Origin: Methylophilus sp. 5
Lineage (GTDB): Bacteria > Pseudomonadota > Gammaproteobacteria > Burkholderiales > Methylophilaceae
Assembly (NCBI RefSeq): GCF_000515275.1
Contig: NZ_KI911560.1
Coordinates: forward strand, 310,001-374,000
Reading direction: 5' to 3'
Length of the DNA stretch: 64,000 bases
The notes under the pieces are model-generated. The model searched no databases and was not told where the DNA came from. It worked only from the letters and a program-made list of their open reading frames with translations. A program made the translations under genes and the position numbers. Below, in pieces: positions 15,038 to 24,517 of the stretch; positions within the stretch are counted from its first letter, which is position 1; each line of letters opens with the position of its first letter.

Positions 15038-18000
15038 ATGGCGTCCTTTTTTATCCAACGCCCTATCTTTGCCTGGGTGATTGCGATTGTCATCATGCTG
15101 GCAGGCATAGGCGCCATCGAGTGGCTGCCGCTGGAACAATACCCGGATATTGCGCCACCGCGCGTGTCTATTAACGCGACTTATACTGGCGCCGCGGCAG
15201 ACACCATTGAAAACTCGGTGACGCAGGTAATTGAGCAGTACATGAAGGGGATTGATAACCTGACCTATATGTCTGCCAGCAGTACGTCATCGGGCACGGC
15301 CAATATCAGCCTCACCTTTGATGCCGGCACCAACCCCGATGTGGCACAGATGCAGGTGCAAAATAAATTGCAGCAGGCCATGCCCAGGCTGCCGCAGATT
15401 GTACAAAGCCAGGGCGTGACCGTCGCCAAAACCGGCATTGACTTCCTGATGATGATTTCACTGATGTCTGACAGCCCGACGGTACGCGCCATTGATATCG
15501 GTGATTATATTTCTAGCAACCTGATTGACCAGATCAGCCGCCTGGACGGGGTGGGCGATGTACAAACCCTGAGCGCGGGTTACGCCATGCGCATTTGGCT
15601 GGACCCGGCCAAGCTGCAAAAATACAACCTGATTCCTTCTGATATTTCAGCGGCCGTGCAGGCACAGAATACCGAAGTTTCCTCTGGCCAGTTAGGCGCG
15701 CTGCCTTCAGTCAAAGGCCAAGGCTTGAATGCGCCGATTACCGCCCGCAGTAAATTGCAAACCGTAGAACAATTCAACCAGATTATCGTCAAGTCCGGCG
15801 CAGACGGTTACGTGGTGCATTTGTCAGATGTCGCCCGCGTGGAACTCGGTGCCGAGAGTTACACCCCGGTCGCCAACCTCAACGGTAAAACATCAGCAGC
15901 CTTTGGTGTCAAACTCGCCTCAGGTGCCAATGCGCTGGCCACAGCGCAAGCTGTTAAAGACAAACTGGCAGCGCTGGAACCGTATTTTCCGCCCGAGTTA
16001 AAACTCAGTATCCACATCCCTTATGACACGACACCATTTGTGCGTATTTCCATCAAAGAGGTCGTCAAGTCACTGGTAGAGGCAATCCTGCTGGTCGTGA
16101 TTATCATGTATGTGTTTTTGCAAAACCTGCGCGCGACGCTGATTCCGGCGATTGCGGTGCCGGTGGTGCTACTCGGCACGTTTGGCGTACTGGCAGCGTT
16201 TGGTTTTTCGATCAATACACTGACCATGTTTGGCCTGGTGCTAGCGATTGGCCTGCTGGTGGATGATGCCATTGTGGTGGTGGAAAACGTCGAGCGTGTG
16301 ATGCGCGAAGAAGGCCTGAGCCCGAAAGAAGCGACGCGCAAATCCATGGGTGAAATTACCAGTGCCCTGGTCGGCATTTCACTGGTACTGTCTGCCGTGT
16401 TTATCCCCATGGCCTTTTTTGGTGGCGCCACCGGCGTGATTTACCGCCAGTTCTCCATCACCATTGTGTCAGCCATGTTGCTGTCTGTGCTGGTTGCGCT
16501 GACATTGACCCCTGCCCTGTGTGCAACCATGCTCACGCCATCCAACCATCACCATGCGGCGACAGGTGGCCTGTTCGGCTGGTTTTTCCGCTGGTTTAAC
16601 CCGACGTTCGAGGCCTTTGCCAATGGCTACCAGGCGGTGGTCGAAAAAATCCTGCGCCAGAAACTATTCACCATGGTGATATATGCAGGCATTCTTGCCT
16701 TGCTGGCTTTCCTGTTCCTGCGTTTACCCAGTTCCTTCCTGCCCACCGAAGATCAGGGCATCCTCATGGCACAGATTCAGTTACCAGTGGGTGCAACGGA
16801 TAGCAGGATGCAGCGGGTGCTGCGTCAAATCGAGCACTACCTGGACGGTCAGGAAGCGGTCATTGATGAATATTTGACCATTGCTGGCCTCGGCCAGGGC
16901 GGTGGTGGCAGTCAGAACACCGGCCGCGCATTTATCCGGCTCAAGGATTGGGAGCTGCGTGGCGAAGGCGAAGATGCGGCATCACTCGCAGACAAGATGA
17001 CCAAAGCCTTGTCAAAAATCCGCGATGCCAAACTGTTTGTCAACCAGCCTGCGCCTGTACGTGGCCTGGGCCAGGGCTCCGGCTTTACACTGGAACTCAA
17101 GGATGTCGGTGGCTTGGGGCACCAGGGACTGATGGACGCCAGAAATACATTTGTACAACTGGCCGCTGACAACCCGAAACTAAACCGCGTGCGCCCGAGC
17201 GGGCTGGATGATACGCCTATGTTCAGGCTCAATATAGATGACCAGAAAACTGGCATTTACAACCTGACCACGGCCAATATCAACTCCACGCTGTCTATCG
17301 CCATGGGTGGCACCTATGTGAATGACTTTATCAATAAGGGCCGCGTGAAAAAGGTCTATTTGCAAGGCGATGCACCGTACCGCATGCAACCTGAAGATAT
17401 TGATCGCTGGTATGTGCGCAACAGCACCAACGACATGGTGCCTTTCTCTGCATTTTCTAATACGCGCTGGGTCTCTGGCTCACCGCTGTTAGAACGCTAT
17501 AACGGTATTTCTTCCGTCGAAATCGTTGGTGAAGCGGCCAAAGGCATCAGTACCGGCGAAGCCATGCGCATTGCTGAAAGCATTATCAAGCAATTACCGG
17601 CTGGCATAGGCTATGAGTGGAGTGCGCAATCCTACCAGGAGCGACTCTCAGGCTCACAAGCCCCATTATTGTATGCCGTCTCAGTGGTATTTGTGTTCCT
17701 GTGCCTGGCGGCGCTATACGAAAGCTGGGCGGTGCCCTTCTCGGTGATTATGGTAGTACCGTTGGGGATTCTGGGCGCGGTCATGGCCACCAGCTTGCGC
17801 GGCATGACCGCCGACGTTTACTTCCAGGTCGGCTTGCTGACGACCATAGGCCTGTCAGCCAAAAACGCCATCCTGATTGTCGAATTCGCCAAGCATTTGC
17901 AAGAGCGTGGCCAACCGTTGCTGACAGCCACGCTGGAAGCCGTGAAACTGCGCTTGCGGCCTATTCTCATGACTTCGCTCGCCTTTATTTTTGGCGTGCT

Positions 18001-18187
18001 GCCGCTGGCATTTAGTCACGGTGCAGGCGCAGTTAGCCGCCAGGCGATTGGGACTGGCGTACTCGGCGGCATGCTGACGGCCACCTTTTTGGGCGTGTTT
18101 TTTGTGCCGCTGTTTTATGTGCTGATACGCTCGCTGTTCCCTTATCAACCAGCAGTGCCCCCTATTGCACACACGGCTCATGACTAA
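15038..18187 (+). CDS. RND efflux pump inner membrane subunit (AcrB/HAE1), second system
   Basis: A 1049-residue AcrB-type trimeric pump starting [16 protein letters not shown], preceded by AGAAGAG. The TM4 proton-relay motif is [15 protein letters not shown], and the G-loop/porter region contains [20 protein letters not shown], close to E. coli AcrB. The central segment [19 protein letters not shown] and C-terminal [18 protein letters not shown] are also AcrB-like. It resembles AcrB more than the first system does, so the two pumps are paralogues of different lineages and probably differ in substrates. Confidence 0.95.
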   Translation: MASFFIQRPIFAWVIAIVIMLAGIGAIEWLPLEQYPDIAPPRVSINATYTGAAADTIENSVTQVIEQYMKGIDNLTYMSASSTSSGTANISLTFDAGTNPDVAQMQVQNKLQQAMPRLPQIVQSQGVTVAKTGIDFLMMISLMSDSPTVRAIDIGDYISSNLIDQISRLDGVGDVQTLSAGYAMRIWLDPAKLQKYNLIPSDISAAVQAQNTEVSSGQLGALPSVKGQGLNAPITARSKLQTVEQFNQIIVKSGADGYVVHLSDVARVELGAESYTPVANLNGKTSAAFGVKLASGANALATAQAVKDKLAALEPYFPPELKLSIHIPYDTTPFVRISIKEVVKSLVEAILLVVIIMYVFLQNLRATLIPAIAVPVVLLGTFGVLAAFGFSINTLTMFGLVLAIGLLVDDAIVVVENVERVMREEGLSPKEATRKSMGEITSALVGISLVLSAVFIPMAFFGGATGVIYRQFSITIVSAMLLSVLVALTLTPALCATMLTPSNHHHAATGGLFGWFFRWFNPTFEAFANGYQAVVEKILRQKLFTMVIYAGILALLAFLFLRLPSSFLPTEDQGILMAQIQLPVGATDSRMQRVLRQIEHYLDGQEAVIDEYLTIAGLGQGGGGSQNTGRAFIRLKDWELRGEGEDAASLADKMTKALSKIRDAKLFVNQPAPVRGLGQGSGFTLELKDVGGLGHQGLMDARNTFVQLAADNPKLNRVRPSGLDDTPMFRLNIDDQKTGIYNLTTANINSTLSIAMGGTYVNDFINKGRVKKVYLQGDAPYRMQPEDIDRWYVRNSTNDMVPFSAFSNTRWVSGSPLLERYNGISSVEIVGEAAKGISTGEAMRIAESIIKQLPAGIGYEWSAQSYQERLSGSQAPLLYAVSVVFVFLCLAALYESWAVPFSVIMVVPLGILGAVMATSLRGMTADVYFQVGLLTTIGLSAKNAILIVEFAKHLQERGQPLLTATLEAVKLRLRPILMTSLAFIFGVLPLAFSHGAGAVSRQAIGTGVLGGMLTATFLGVFFVPLFYVLIRSLFPYQPAVPPIAHTAHD

Positions 18188-19646
18188 ACAGATGATGATA
18201 TTCAACCCGAAAACCCTGGCTGGGCTGATGGCACTAACGCTGGGCCTGAGTGGCTGCATAGACCTGGCACCATTTTATACACGCCCTGCGGCGCCTGTCC
18301 CGGCCACGCTGGGCAATGCAGCAAATGACCAGAAAGCATTTACTGACCTGCCATGGCAATCGTTTATCAGTGATGAAAACTTGCGTCAGGTCATCGCGCT
18401 GGCACTCAAAAACAATCGTGACCTGCAAGTGGCCGCGCTGACCATAGAACGATCGCGCGCCCTGTATCAGGTACAACGCGCCGATCTGTTCCCAACCGTG
18501 GCCGCAACGGTGGCTGAAACGGCCTCAAAAGGTATGGCGAGTGCCAGCAACAATACAGCGGGCAACACCTCAGGGGCGGCAACCGGCACATCGGGCAGTA
18601 GCAACAGTAGTGGCAATATCTCGCATATTTACCGTGCGACTGTCGGTTTTAGCGCTTATGAACTGGATTTGTTTAGCCGCATACGCAACCTTAACCAGCA
18701 GGCATTGCAAACGTTTTACGCTAATGAAGAGAATCACCACAGTACGCAAATCAGCCTGATTGCCGAAGTCTCTACCGCCTGGCTCACACTGGCCGCCGAT
18801 AAAAAACGACTCGCGATTGCCCAGCAAACGCTGCAAAGCCAGCAAGCCACTTACAACATCAACCAGAAAATGTTTGACCTCGGTGTGGCCAACGCGCTGA
18901 CCTTGAAGCAACTGCAAACCAGTGTCGATAGCGCACGCGTCGCCGTGGCCACTTATACCATGCAAGTCAAGCAAGATATCAATGCGCTCAACCTGCTGGC
19001 AGGCAGCATGGTGCCCGAGCAGTGGCTGCCAGAAGCCAGCCTGAGCAGTGTCGTACTTGCAACGCCTTTGCCTGGCGGCGTGAGTTCAGAGACTTTGCAA
19101 CAACGGCCAGATGTGCGCGCAGCAGAACACTTGCTGGAAGGCGCCAATGCCAATATCGGCGCCTTGCGCGCGGCCTTCTTCCCCACCATCAGCCTGACCA
19201 CCACAGTCGGCTCAGCCAGCACCGAATTGTCCGGCCTGTTTGCTAAGAACTCCGGCATCTGGACCTTTGTGCCGCAAATCAGCCTGCCTATCTTCAATGC
19301 TGGCCGTAACCGTGCCAATTTAACCTCGGCAGAAAAAAACCGTGATATTTTGCTCGCACAATACGAAAAAACCGTGCAAACTGCGTTCCGCGAAGTGGCT
19401 GACGTCTTAGTGCTGCGTGAAGGTTTGCAATCCCAACTAGATGCCCAGCAGTCTCTCACCAATGCCGCCAATGCCGCGTTCCAGCTGGCTGACGTCCGCT
19501 TTAAAAATGGTGTCGACAGCTACCTGGTCGTGCTGGATGCTCAACGCACACACTATACTGCCGAGCAATCGCTGGTCACGTTGCAACTAAGCGAGGCCAC
19601 CAGCCAGCTGACTTTGTACAAAGTCATGGGTGGTGGTTGGCATTAA
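18180..19646 (+). CDS. RND efflux outer membrane channel lipoprotein, second system
   Basis: A 488-residue NodT/OprM-family channel starting at the ATG at 18180, which overlaps the pump stop by 8 nt. The lipobox is LGLSGC, followed by [15 protein letters not shown]. The first repeat contains a Gly/Ser/Thr-rich insertion (about residues 118-150: [19 protein letters not shown]), an unusual low-complexity loop. The second repeat has [19 protein letters not shown] and [10 protein letters not shown]. It completes the second tripartite pump. The nasR-type gene starts 88 nt later and is probably a separate unit. Confidence 0.92.
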   Translation: MTKQMMIFNPKTLAGLMALTLGLSGCIDLAPFYTRPAAPVPATLGNAANDQKAFTDLPWQSFISDENLRQVIALALKNNRDLQVAALTIERSRALYQVQRADLFPTVAATVAETASKGMASASNNTAGNTSGAATGTSGSSNSSGNISHIYRATVGFSAYELDLFSRIRNLNQQALQTFYANEENHHSTQISLIAEVSTAWLTLAADKKRLAIAQQTLQSQQATYNINQKMFDLGVANALTLKQLQTSVDSARVAVATYTMQVKQDINALNLLAGSMVPEQWLPEASLSSVVLATPLPGGVSSETLQQRPDVRAAEHLLEGANANIGALRAAFFPTISLTTTVGSASTELSGLFAKNSGIWTFVPQISLPIFNAGRNRANLTSAEKNRDILLAQYEKTVQTAFREVADVLVLREGLQSQLDAQQSLTNAANAAFQLADVRFKNGVDSYLVVLDAQRTHYTAEQSLVTLQLSEATSQLTLYKVMGGGWH

Positions 19647-19734
19647 GTGAATGCGCGTATGCAAATAGTCGTTTTTAACATTAAATATAGAGATACCCAC
19701 CAAGTCGCGCACACTTCTTGCTTGGTGCCTAGTG

Positions 19735-21003
19735 ATGAACACAGAAATATCCCCTGCCCAAACCATTACCTTGGCCAAAATCAGACATATCGAGGAGCTG
19801 GAGCGACTCGATAGCTGCATCGCATTTGTCGAAAACATTGGCCAGTTAATCCATCAGTTACAGGCCGAACGTGGTGCCAGTTGCTTGTATATTGCCTCAA
19901 ACGGGCAGCGCTTTGCGCCAGAACGTGCCGACATCATCATACAAAACCAGGCGATGGAAGCCAGCTTTAGAGAAGCGCTGCAACAGCACTTGCATAAAAA
20001 CTCGCTGGCAGATGCCAAGCAGTTAACGCTCACCTCGTGGATATTGCTGGGCCTCGATCAGATGACCTCTTTGCGCCATCAGATCACCTTGCAAAAAATC
20101 TCTTTTGCCGACTGTATTGAATCGTTTAGCCGCTTAATCGGCAGCCTGATTGCGCTGATTTTTGAGATCACAGATAGCTCGGTCAATAGCAAAATTTCCA
20201 CCTGTTTGCTCACGCTCTACAACCTGATCCAGGGCAAAGAGTTTGCCGGGCAAGAGCGCGCCGTGGGGGCGTATATGTTTGGCTCAGGCAGCCTGCAGCT
20301 TACCCATCAGCAAAAGCTGTTTGAACTGATCGCCCAGCAAGATCGTCACTTTGAATTATTTTGCCAGTTTGGCAGCGAAGAAGTATGCGCGTCATGGACG
20401 GCCTTGCAATCAACCAGCTGGCACCAGCAACACCAGCAATATCGCGCCAAACTAAGCCATGCCAAAGACCAGCAGGCACTCACCCCCAGTAGCGCAGATG
20501 TCTGGTTTGAGTTGTGCAGCAAGCGTTTGAGCGCGATGTGGCAGATTCAATGTCAGCTCATTCAAACCATGCATGAATTACTGGCCGGGCTGGCAAGCAA
20601 GGCCAAGAGCGACTTTGAGCAAACACGCCAATATTTAGAGGCGATTCAGGCCACCCCTGCTGCGGCACTTAACAGCACCTTTTTTAACCTGGCGATTCCG
20701 GTCGAAAATGCTTTAAATTTTCAGGCCCATGACACCTCGCAAGCATACCCGATGGCATCCATGATTACGCTATTGCAACAGCAATCGCGGCAAATTGCCG
20801 AGATGGAAGGCGAGCTGTCTGACACCAAAAAAGCGCTGGCCGAACGCAAGCTGATTGAGCGCGCCAAAGGCCTGCTCATGAGCACGCGCGGGCTCAATGA
20901 AATGGAAGCCTATAAAACCATGCGCAGCATTGCCATGGAGCAAAACCGCAAGATTATTGATGTGGCAGAAAACGTTCTGGCACATCACGCACGCTCAAGC
21001 TAA
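19735..21003 (+). CDS. nasR: Nitrate sensor with NIT and ANTAR domains (NasR-type antiterminator)
   Basis: A 422-residue protein. An N-terminal all-helical NIT nitrate/nitrite-sensing domain (about 30-300; start LIHQLQAERGASCLYIASNG, mid YNLIQGKEFAGQERAVGAYMF) joins a short coiled coil and a C-terminal ANTAR RNA-binding domain (about 355-415; ERKLIERAKGLLMSTRGLNEMEAYKTMRSIAMEQNR). In Klebsiella NasR, nitrate binding to NIT lets ANTAR stabilise a two-hexaloop RNA and prevent termination in the nas leader. Two matching leaders lie downstream (21226-21313 and 35759-35854). The ATG at 19735 is used; a GTG lies one codon earlier. It is well placed to be the nitrate switch for both operons. Confidence 0.92.
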   Translation: MNTEISPAQTITLAKIRHIEELERLDSCIAFVENIGQLIHQLQAERGASCLYIASNGQRFAPERADIIIQNQAMEASFREALQQHLHKNSLADAKQLTLTSWILLGLDQMTSLRHQITLQKISFADCIESFSRLIGSLIALIFEITDSSVNSKISTCLLTLYNLIQGKEFAGQERAVGAYMFGSGSLQLTHQQKLFELIAQQDRHFELFCQFGSEEVCASWTALQSTSWHQQHQQYRAKLSHAKDQQALTPSSADVWFELCSKRLSAMWQIQCQLIQTMHELLAGLASKAKSDFEQTRQYLEAIQATPAAALNSTFFNLAIPVENALNFQAHDTSQAYPMASMITLLQQQSRQIAEMEGELSDTKKALAERKLIERAKGLLMSTRGLNEMEAYKTMRSIAMEQNRKIIDVAENVLAHHARSS

Positions 21004-21026
21004 ACGCCCGTCAAATTGGTGCATCC

Positions 21027-21041
21027 GCACACGTATGGTGC
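21027..21041. promoter_or_regulatory. NtrC-type binding site upstream of nas operon 1
   Basis: GCAC-ACGTATG-GTGC matches the NtrC core GCAC-N7-GTGC exactly. It lies about 100 bp upstream of the sigma-54 promoter at 21130, an enhancer-like distance. Another GGTGC half-site is just upstream. The match is observed; binding is inferred. Confidence 0.75.
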
Positions 21042-21056
21042 GAACTCCCCCCCGCT

Positions 21057-21081
21057 AAAAAGGCTGCATAAAAACGCAGCC
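21057..21081 (-). terminator. Minus-strand intrinsic terminator in the nas control region
   Basis: Read on the minus strand, GGCTGC-N8-GCAGCC is followed by TTTTT. No minus-strand gene precedes it, so it could stop antisense transcription into nasR or shield the enhancer region. On the plus strand the hairpin is followed by A-rich DNA and would not terminate. Confidence 0.5.
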
Positions 21082-21129
21082 CTCAAAAAAAACCAATATT
21101 AAACAATCACTTAAAAATAGTGTGCCAGC

Positions 21130-21145
21130 TGGCACGGCAATTGCT
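21130..21145 (+). promoter_or_regulatory. Sigma-54 promoter of nas operon 1
   Basis: TGGCACG-GCAA-TTGCT is a perfect match to the RpoN consensus (TGGCAC-N5-TTGCW), with GG at 21131-21132 and GC at 21143-21144 at correct spacing. Transcription should begin near 21156, giving a leader of about 190 nt. A 14-bp palindrome GTGCCAGCTGGCAC (21122-21135) overlaps the -24 element. Confidence 0.88.
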
Positions 21146-21225
21146 AAATTGGCTTGAGGTTTCAGCTAACGGCGGTTGAAATCACACCAGTAGCACCGGC
21201 CCCGAATAAAAGGCCATGTAGCAAA

Positions 21226-21313
21226 CAAGCCTGATGGCTTGCGCAATCAACGGACAAAGGCGTCCTGAGTGTAGACAAAAAACAGTCTGCATTCAGGACG
21301 CCTTTTTGTTTTT
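21226..21313 (+). promoter_or_regulatory. ANTAR-type antitermination leader of nas operon 1
   Basis: Hairpin P1 is CAAGC-CTGATG-GCTTG (21226-21241). After a 10-nt linker, P2 is GGAC-AAAGGC-GTCC (21252-21265), with the conserved A1 and G4 of ANTAR hexaloops. P2 shares bases with the 5' arm of a strong intrinsic terminator: GGCGTCCTGA (21259-21268) pairs with TCAGGACGCC (21293-21302), the inner stem continues, and TTTTTGTTTTT follows. P2 and the terminator therefore exclude each other, so NasR bound to P1/P2 would allow read-through into nrtA. P1 does not have the A1/G4 loop, a deviation from the canonical motif. Confidence 0.8.
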
Positions 21314-21344
21314 AAATTTTCGATTAATTAATCAAGGAGCAGCA

Positions 21345-22658
21345 ATGAGCAGTTCTGATAACAATTCTGATCACAATAAAGTGACGCCGTCTACCCCAGT
21401 CACCACCACCGAACAAGTGGACCAGAAACGTCGCCACTTTTTCATGAACACCATGGCCGGTGCCTTTGGTGCTGCCGCCATGATGAATATGGTGCCATCG
21501 GCTATCCGCAGCCAGGCTTGGGCTGCCGGTTCAGATGCGCCTGAAATCACCGAAGTGAAAGTGGGTTTTATTCCACTGACTGACTGTGCGCCGATTATCG
21601 TTGCTGCACAAATGGGCTTCGATAAAAAATACGGCATCAAAATCGTGCCGTCCAAAGAGGCTTCCTGGGCGGGCGTGCGCGACAAAATGGTCAACGGTGA
21701 GTTGCATGCAGCGCACGTGTTGTATGGCTTGATTTACGGCGTACAACTGGGTATCGGCGGTCAGCAAAAAGATATGAACGTCCTGATGACGCTGAACCAC
21801 AACGGCCAGGGCATCACGCTGGCTAACCAGTTAAAAGAAAAAGGCGTCACCAGTGGCGCCACCCTCAAGCGCCTGCTGGATAACGAAAACCGCGACTTCA
21901 CTTTTGCACAGACCTTCCCCACCGGCACGCACGCCATGTGGTTGTATTACTGGCTAGCCAGTTATGGCATCAACCCGATGCAAGACGTGAAAACCATTGT
22001 GGTGCCACCACCACAAATGGTTGCCAACATGCGTATCGGCAATATGGATGGTTATTGCGTAGGCGAGCCGTGGAACGCACGCGCGATTTACGACAAAATT
22101 GGCTTTACTGTGGCGACCTCTCAGGATATCTGGACCGATCATCCGGAAAAAGTATTGGGCACCACCGCTGAGTTTGCGGCCAAAAACCCAAATACCGCAC
22201 TGGCATTGACCAAAGCAATTCTGGAAGCTTGCCGCTATATCGATGCCACTAAAAACCGCTCTGAAGTGGCCAAACTGATTGCTGGTAAAGCCTATGTGAA
22301 TGCGCCTGAAGAAGTGATTGAAGGCCGCTTTTTGGGCCATTACGACAATGGCATCGGCAAAAAATGGGAAGACCCTAACTACATGAAGTTTTTTAACGAT
22401 GGCAAGGTCAACTTCCCGTACCTGTCCGATGGCATGTGGTTTTTGACCCAACACAAACGCTGGGGCTTGTTGAAGTCTGACCCTGACTACTTAAGCATTG
22501 CGAAAAAGGTCAACCGTATCGACATTTATACCGAAGCGGCCAAATCGCTGGGGATTGCCGTGCCGGACGCGATGCGTAGCAGCAAGCTGATTGATGGCGT
22601 GGTGTGGGATGGTAAAGACCCGAAAGCTTACGCCAACAGCTTCAAGGTAAAAGCTTAA
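21345..22658 (+). CDS. nrtA: Nitrate ABC transporter, periplasmic binding protein
   Basis: A 437-residue NrtA/NasF-family binding protein. The ATG at 21345 has AAGGAG 6 nt upstream. The N-terminus carries a twin-arginine-like signal (KRRHFFMN at about 28-35, then a hydrophobic stretch to AWAAGS), suggesting Tat export. The mature part opens EITEVKVGFIPLTDCAPIIVAAQMG, the CmpA/NrtA hallmark, and includes the ligand segment FAQTFPTGTHAMWLYYWLAS. It captures nitrate (possibly nitrite) for the NrtBC complex. It is first in the operon, directly after the antitermination leader. Confidence 0.94.
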   Translation: MSSSDNNSDHNKVTPSTPVTTTEQVDQKRRHFFMNTMAGAFGAAAMMNMVPSAIRSQAWAAGSDAPEITEVKVGFIPLTDCAPIIVAAQMGFDKKYGIKIVPSKEASWAGVRDKMVNGELHAAHVLYGLIYGVQLGIGGQQKDMNVLMTLNHNGQGITLANQLKEKGVTSGATLKRLLDNENRDFTFAQTFPTGTHAMWLYYWLASYGINPMQDVKTIVVPPPQMVANMRIGNMDGYCVGEPWNARAIYDKIGFTVATSQDIWTDHPEKVLGTTAEFAAKNPNTALALTKAILEACRYIDATKNRSEVAKLIAGKAYVNAPEEVIEGRFLGHYDNGIGKKWEDPNYMKFFNDGKVNFPYLSDGMWFLTQHKRWGLLKSDPDYLSIAKKVNRIDIYTEAAKSLGIAVPDAMRSSKLIDGVVWDGKDPKAYANSFKVKA

Positions 22659-22677
22659 TCTTTTGAGGAGAGTTGCC

Positions 22678-23598
22678 ATGAGTGTCGTCAGTTTTAGCAA
22701 AGAAAAAATGATGCAACAAAGCGAGGAAGCTGTCACAGCAGCCCCTGCGCAACCCGTTGTTGCTGTGGTTACCCCTCTCTCAACCACAGCTGCACCAGCC
22801 ACCGCGCCCAAGCGCGGGGCATGGGCGGCAACCGCCAAACAGGTATTTGAATGGTTGTTGCCGCCTGTGATTGGCTTGATGATCTTCGCTGCCATCTGGG
22901 CCACGGTCGCCGCGCTGACACAAGGTTTGCCAGGCCCGGTGAAAACCTGGCAATCGGCAGTCGAGTTGTTCAGAGACCCGTTTTACATCAACAACCCGAA
23001 CGATATGGGCATAGGCTGGAACATTCTTAGCTCGCTCAAGCGTGTCGCCACTGGTTTCGGCCTGGCTGCGATTGTCGGCATCCCGATGGGCTTTGTGATT
23101 GGCCGCTACACGTTTATGTCCCGCATGGCGGCGCCCATTATCAGCTTGCTCAAACCGGTGTCGCCACTGGCCTGGTTGCCGATTGGCCTGCTGGTGTTCA
23201 AAGCGGCTAACCCGGCTGCAATTTGGGTGATTTTCATTACTGCCGTCTGGCCGATGATCATCAACACCGCAGTTGGCGTGAGCAAAGTGCCGCAAGACTA
23301 TATGAACGTGGCCAAAGTGCTCAACCTGTCTGAATGGAAAGTGGTCACCAAGATTTTGCTGCCGTATGTGATGCCTTACATGATGACTGGCGTCCGCCTG
23401 TCGATTGGGGCGGCCTGGCTGGTGATTGTGGCGGCAGAAATGCTGACTGGCGGCCTGGGCATTGGCTTTTGGGTATGGGATGAGTGGAACAACCTCAATG
23501 TAGAGCACATCATCATCGCCATTTTCATTGTTGGCATTGTCGGCCTGTTGCTCGAACAGTTGCTGGTGCTGATAGCAAAACGCTACAGCTACGAATAA
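22678..23598 (+). CDS. nrtB: Nitrate ABC transporter, permease
   Basis: A 306-residue BPD-type permease. The ATG at 22678 follows GAGGAG. An Ala/Pro/Thr-rich cytosolic tail (residues 10-45) precedes about six membrane helices. The EAA loop, IPMGFVIGRYTFMSRMAAPIISLLKPVSPLAW followed by WPMIINTAVGVSKVPQDY, is the contact site for the ATPase. It forms the membrane channel for nitrate import and lies 19 nt downstream of nrtA. Confidence 0.93.
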   Translation: MSVVSFSKEKMMQQSEEAVTAAPAQPVVAVVTPLSTTAAPATAPKRGAWAATAKQVFEWLLPPVIGLMIFAAIWATVAALTQGLPGPVKTWQSAVELFRDPFYINNPNDMGIGWNILSSLKRVATGFGLAAIVGIPMGFVIGRYTFMSRMAAPIISLLKPVSPLAWLPIGLLVFKAANPAAIWVIFITAVWPMIINTAVGVSKVPQDYMNVAKVLNLSEWKVVTKILLPYVMPYMMTGVRLSIGAAWLVIVAAEMLTGGLGIGFWVWDEWNNLNVEHIIIAIFIVGIVGLLLEQLLVLIAKRYSYE

Positions 23599-23618
23599 CC
23601 GGGAAAAGGATTTTTATT

Positions 23619-24428
23619 ATGACGACGAATGTAATGCAAGACCGTTATGTCCTGATTGAAAACGTCAACATGACGTTTCAAACCAAAAAAGGCAGTTTTC
23701 AGGCACTCAAAGACATCAACCTGAATATTCACGAGGGTGAGTTTATTTCCATCATCGGCCACTCAGGCTGTGGCAAATCTACTGTGCTCAACCTGATTGC
23801 CGGTTTGCTGCAACCCAGTGAAGGCTACCTGTTTTGTGCCGGGCGTGAAATCTCCAAACCAGGCCCTGAGCGTGCTGTGGTGTTTCAAAACCACTCATTG
23901 TTGCCATGGCTCACCTGTTTTGAAAACGTTTACCTGGCGGTTGAACGCGTGTTTGGCGAAAACGAAACCAAAGCACAACTGGCTGACCGTACCCGTGCAG
24001 CGCTAGAACTGGTGGGCTTAAGCCATGCGATTGAAAAACGTCCGAATGAGATTTCTGGTGGCATGAAACAACGCGTCGGCATTGCCCGCGCCCTGGCCAT
24101 GGAACCTAAAGTACTGTTGCTGGATGAGCCGTTTGGCGCACTGGACGCCCTCACCCGCGCTGGTTTGCAAGACGAACTGATGGGCATCATGGCGCGCTCA
24201 GGTTGCACCGCCGTCATGGTCACCCACGATGTTGATGAAGCCGTGTTGCTGTCAGACCGCATTGTCATGATGACAAACGGCCCGGCGGCGACCATCGGCG
24301 AAATTCTGACAGTGGATTTGCCACGCCCGCGCAAACGCCTGGAGCTGGTAGAAGATGCGAGTTATACGCATCTGCGTAGCGAAGTATTGAAGTTTTTGTA
24401 TGAGCGCCACGCCAAAAAAGCAGCATAA
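23619..24428 (+). CDS. nrtC: Nitrate ABC transporter, ATPase
   Basis: A 269-residue ATPase of the nitrate/sulfonate/taurine family. Motifs are Walker A GHSGCGKST (about 47-55), Q-loop VVFQNHSLLPW, signature ISGGMKQRVGIARAL, Walker B VLLLDEPFGALD, and the switch His in VMVTHDVDEA. It lacks the extra C-terminal NrtA-like domain of cyanobacterial NrtC, so it equals NrtD/NasD in layout; the symbol is by operon position. The ATG at 23619 with AAAAGGA upstream is chosen; an earlier in-frame start would lie inside nrtB. Confidence 0.92.
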   Translation: MTTNVMQDRYVLIENVNMTFQTKKGSFQALKDINLNIHEGEFISIIGHSGCGKSTVLNLIAGLLQPSEGYLFCAGREISKPGPERAVVFQNHSLLPWLTCFENVYLAVERVFGENETKAQLADRTRAALELVGLSHAIEKRPNEISGGMKQRVGIARALAMEPKVLLLDEPFGALDALTRAGLQDELMGIMARSGCTAVMVTHDVDEAVLLSDRIVMMTNGPAATIGEILTVDLPRPRKRLELVEDASYTHLRSEVLKFLYERHAKKAA

Positions 24429-24437
24429 AACAAAAGT

Positions 24438-24467
24438 AGTGCTGACGGGCGGTCACCCGCCAGCACT
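24438..24467 (+). other. Intercistronic hairpin between nrtC and the porin gene
   Basis: AGTGCT..GGCGG-TCAC-CCGCC..AGCACT forms a strong bulged stem 10 nt after nrtC. No T run follows, so it is more likely an mRNA-stability or processing element separating transporter and downstream genes than a terminator. Confidence 0.5.
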
Positions 24468-24517
24468 GCATACCTCATCGAAGTATGGTTACCCCACATA
24501 GCAAAAAGGAGCAACAC

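Noticed and set aside
21062..21081. GGCTGC/GCAGCC hairpin as the plus-strand terminator of the nasR-type gene
   Set aside because: It is followed by A-rich DNA on the plus strand; the T run exists only in the minus-strand reading.
24438..24467. Strong hairpin after nrtC as an intrinsic terminator
   Set aside because: No T run follows, and the downstream genes (siroheme synthase, nirB) fit the same operon; kept only as an intercistronic structure.
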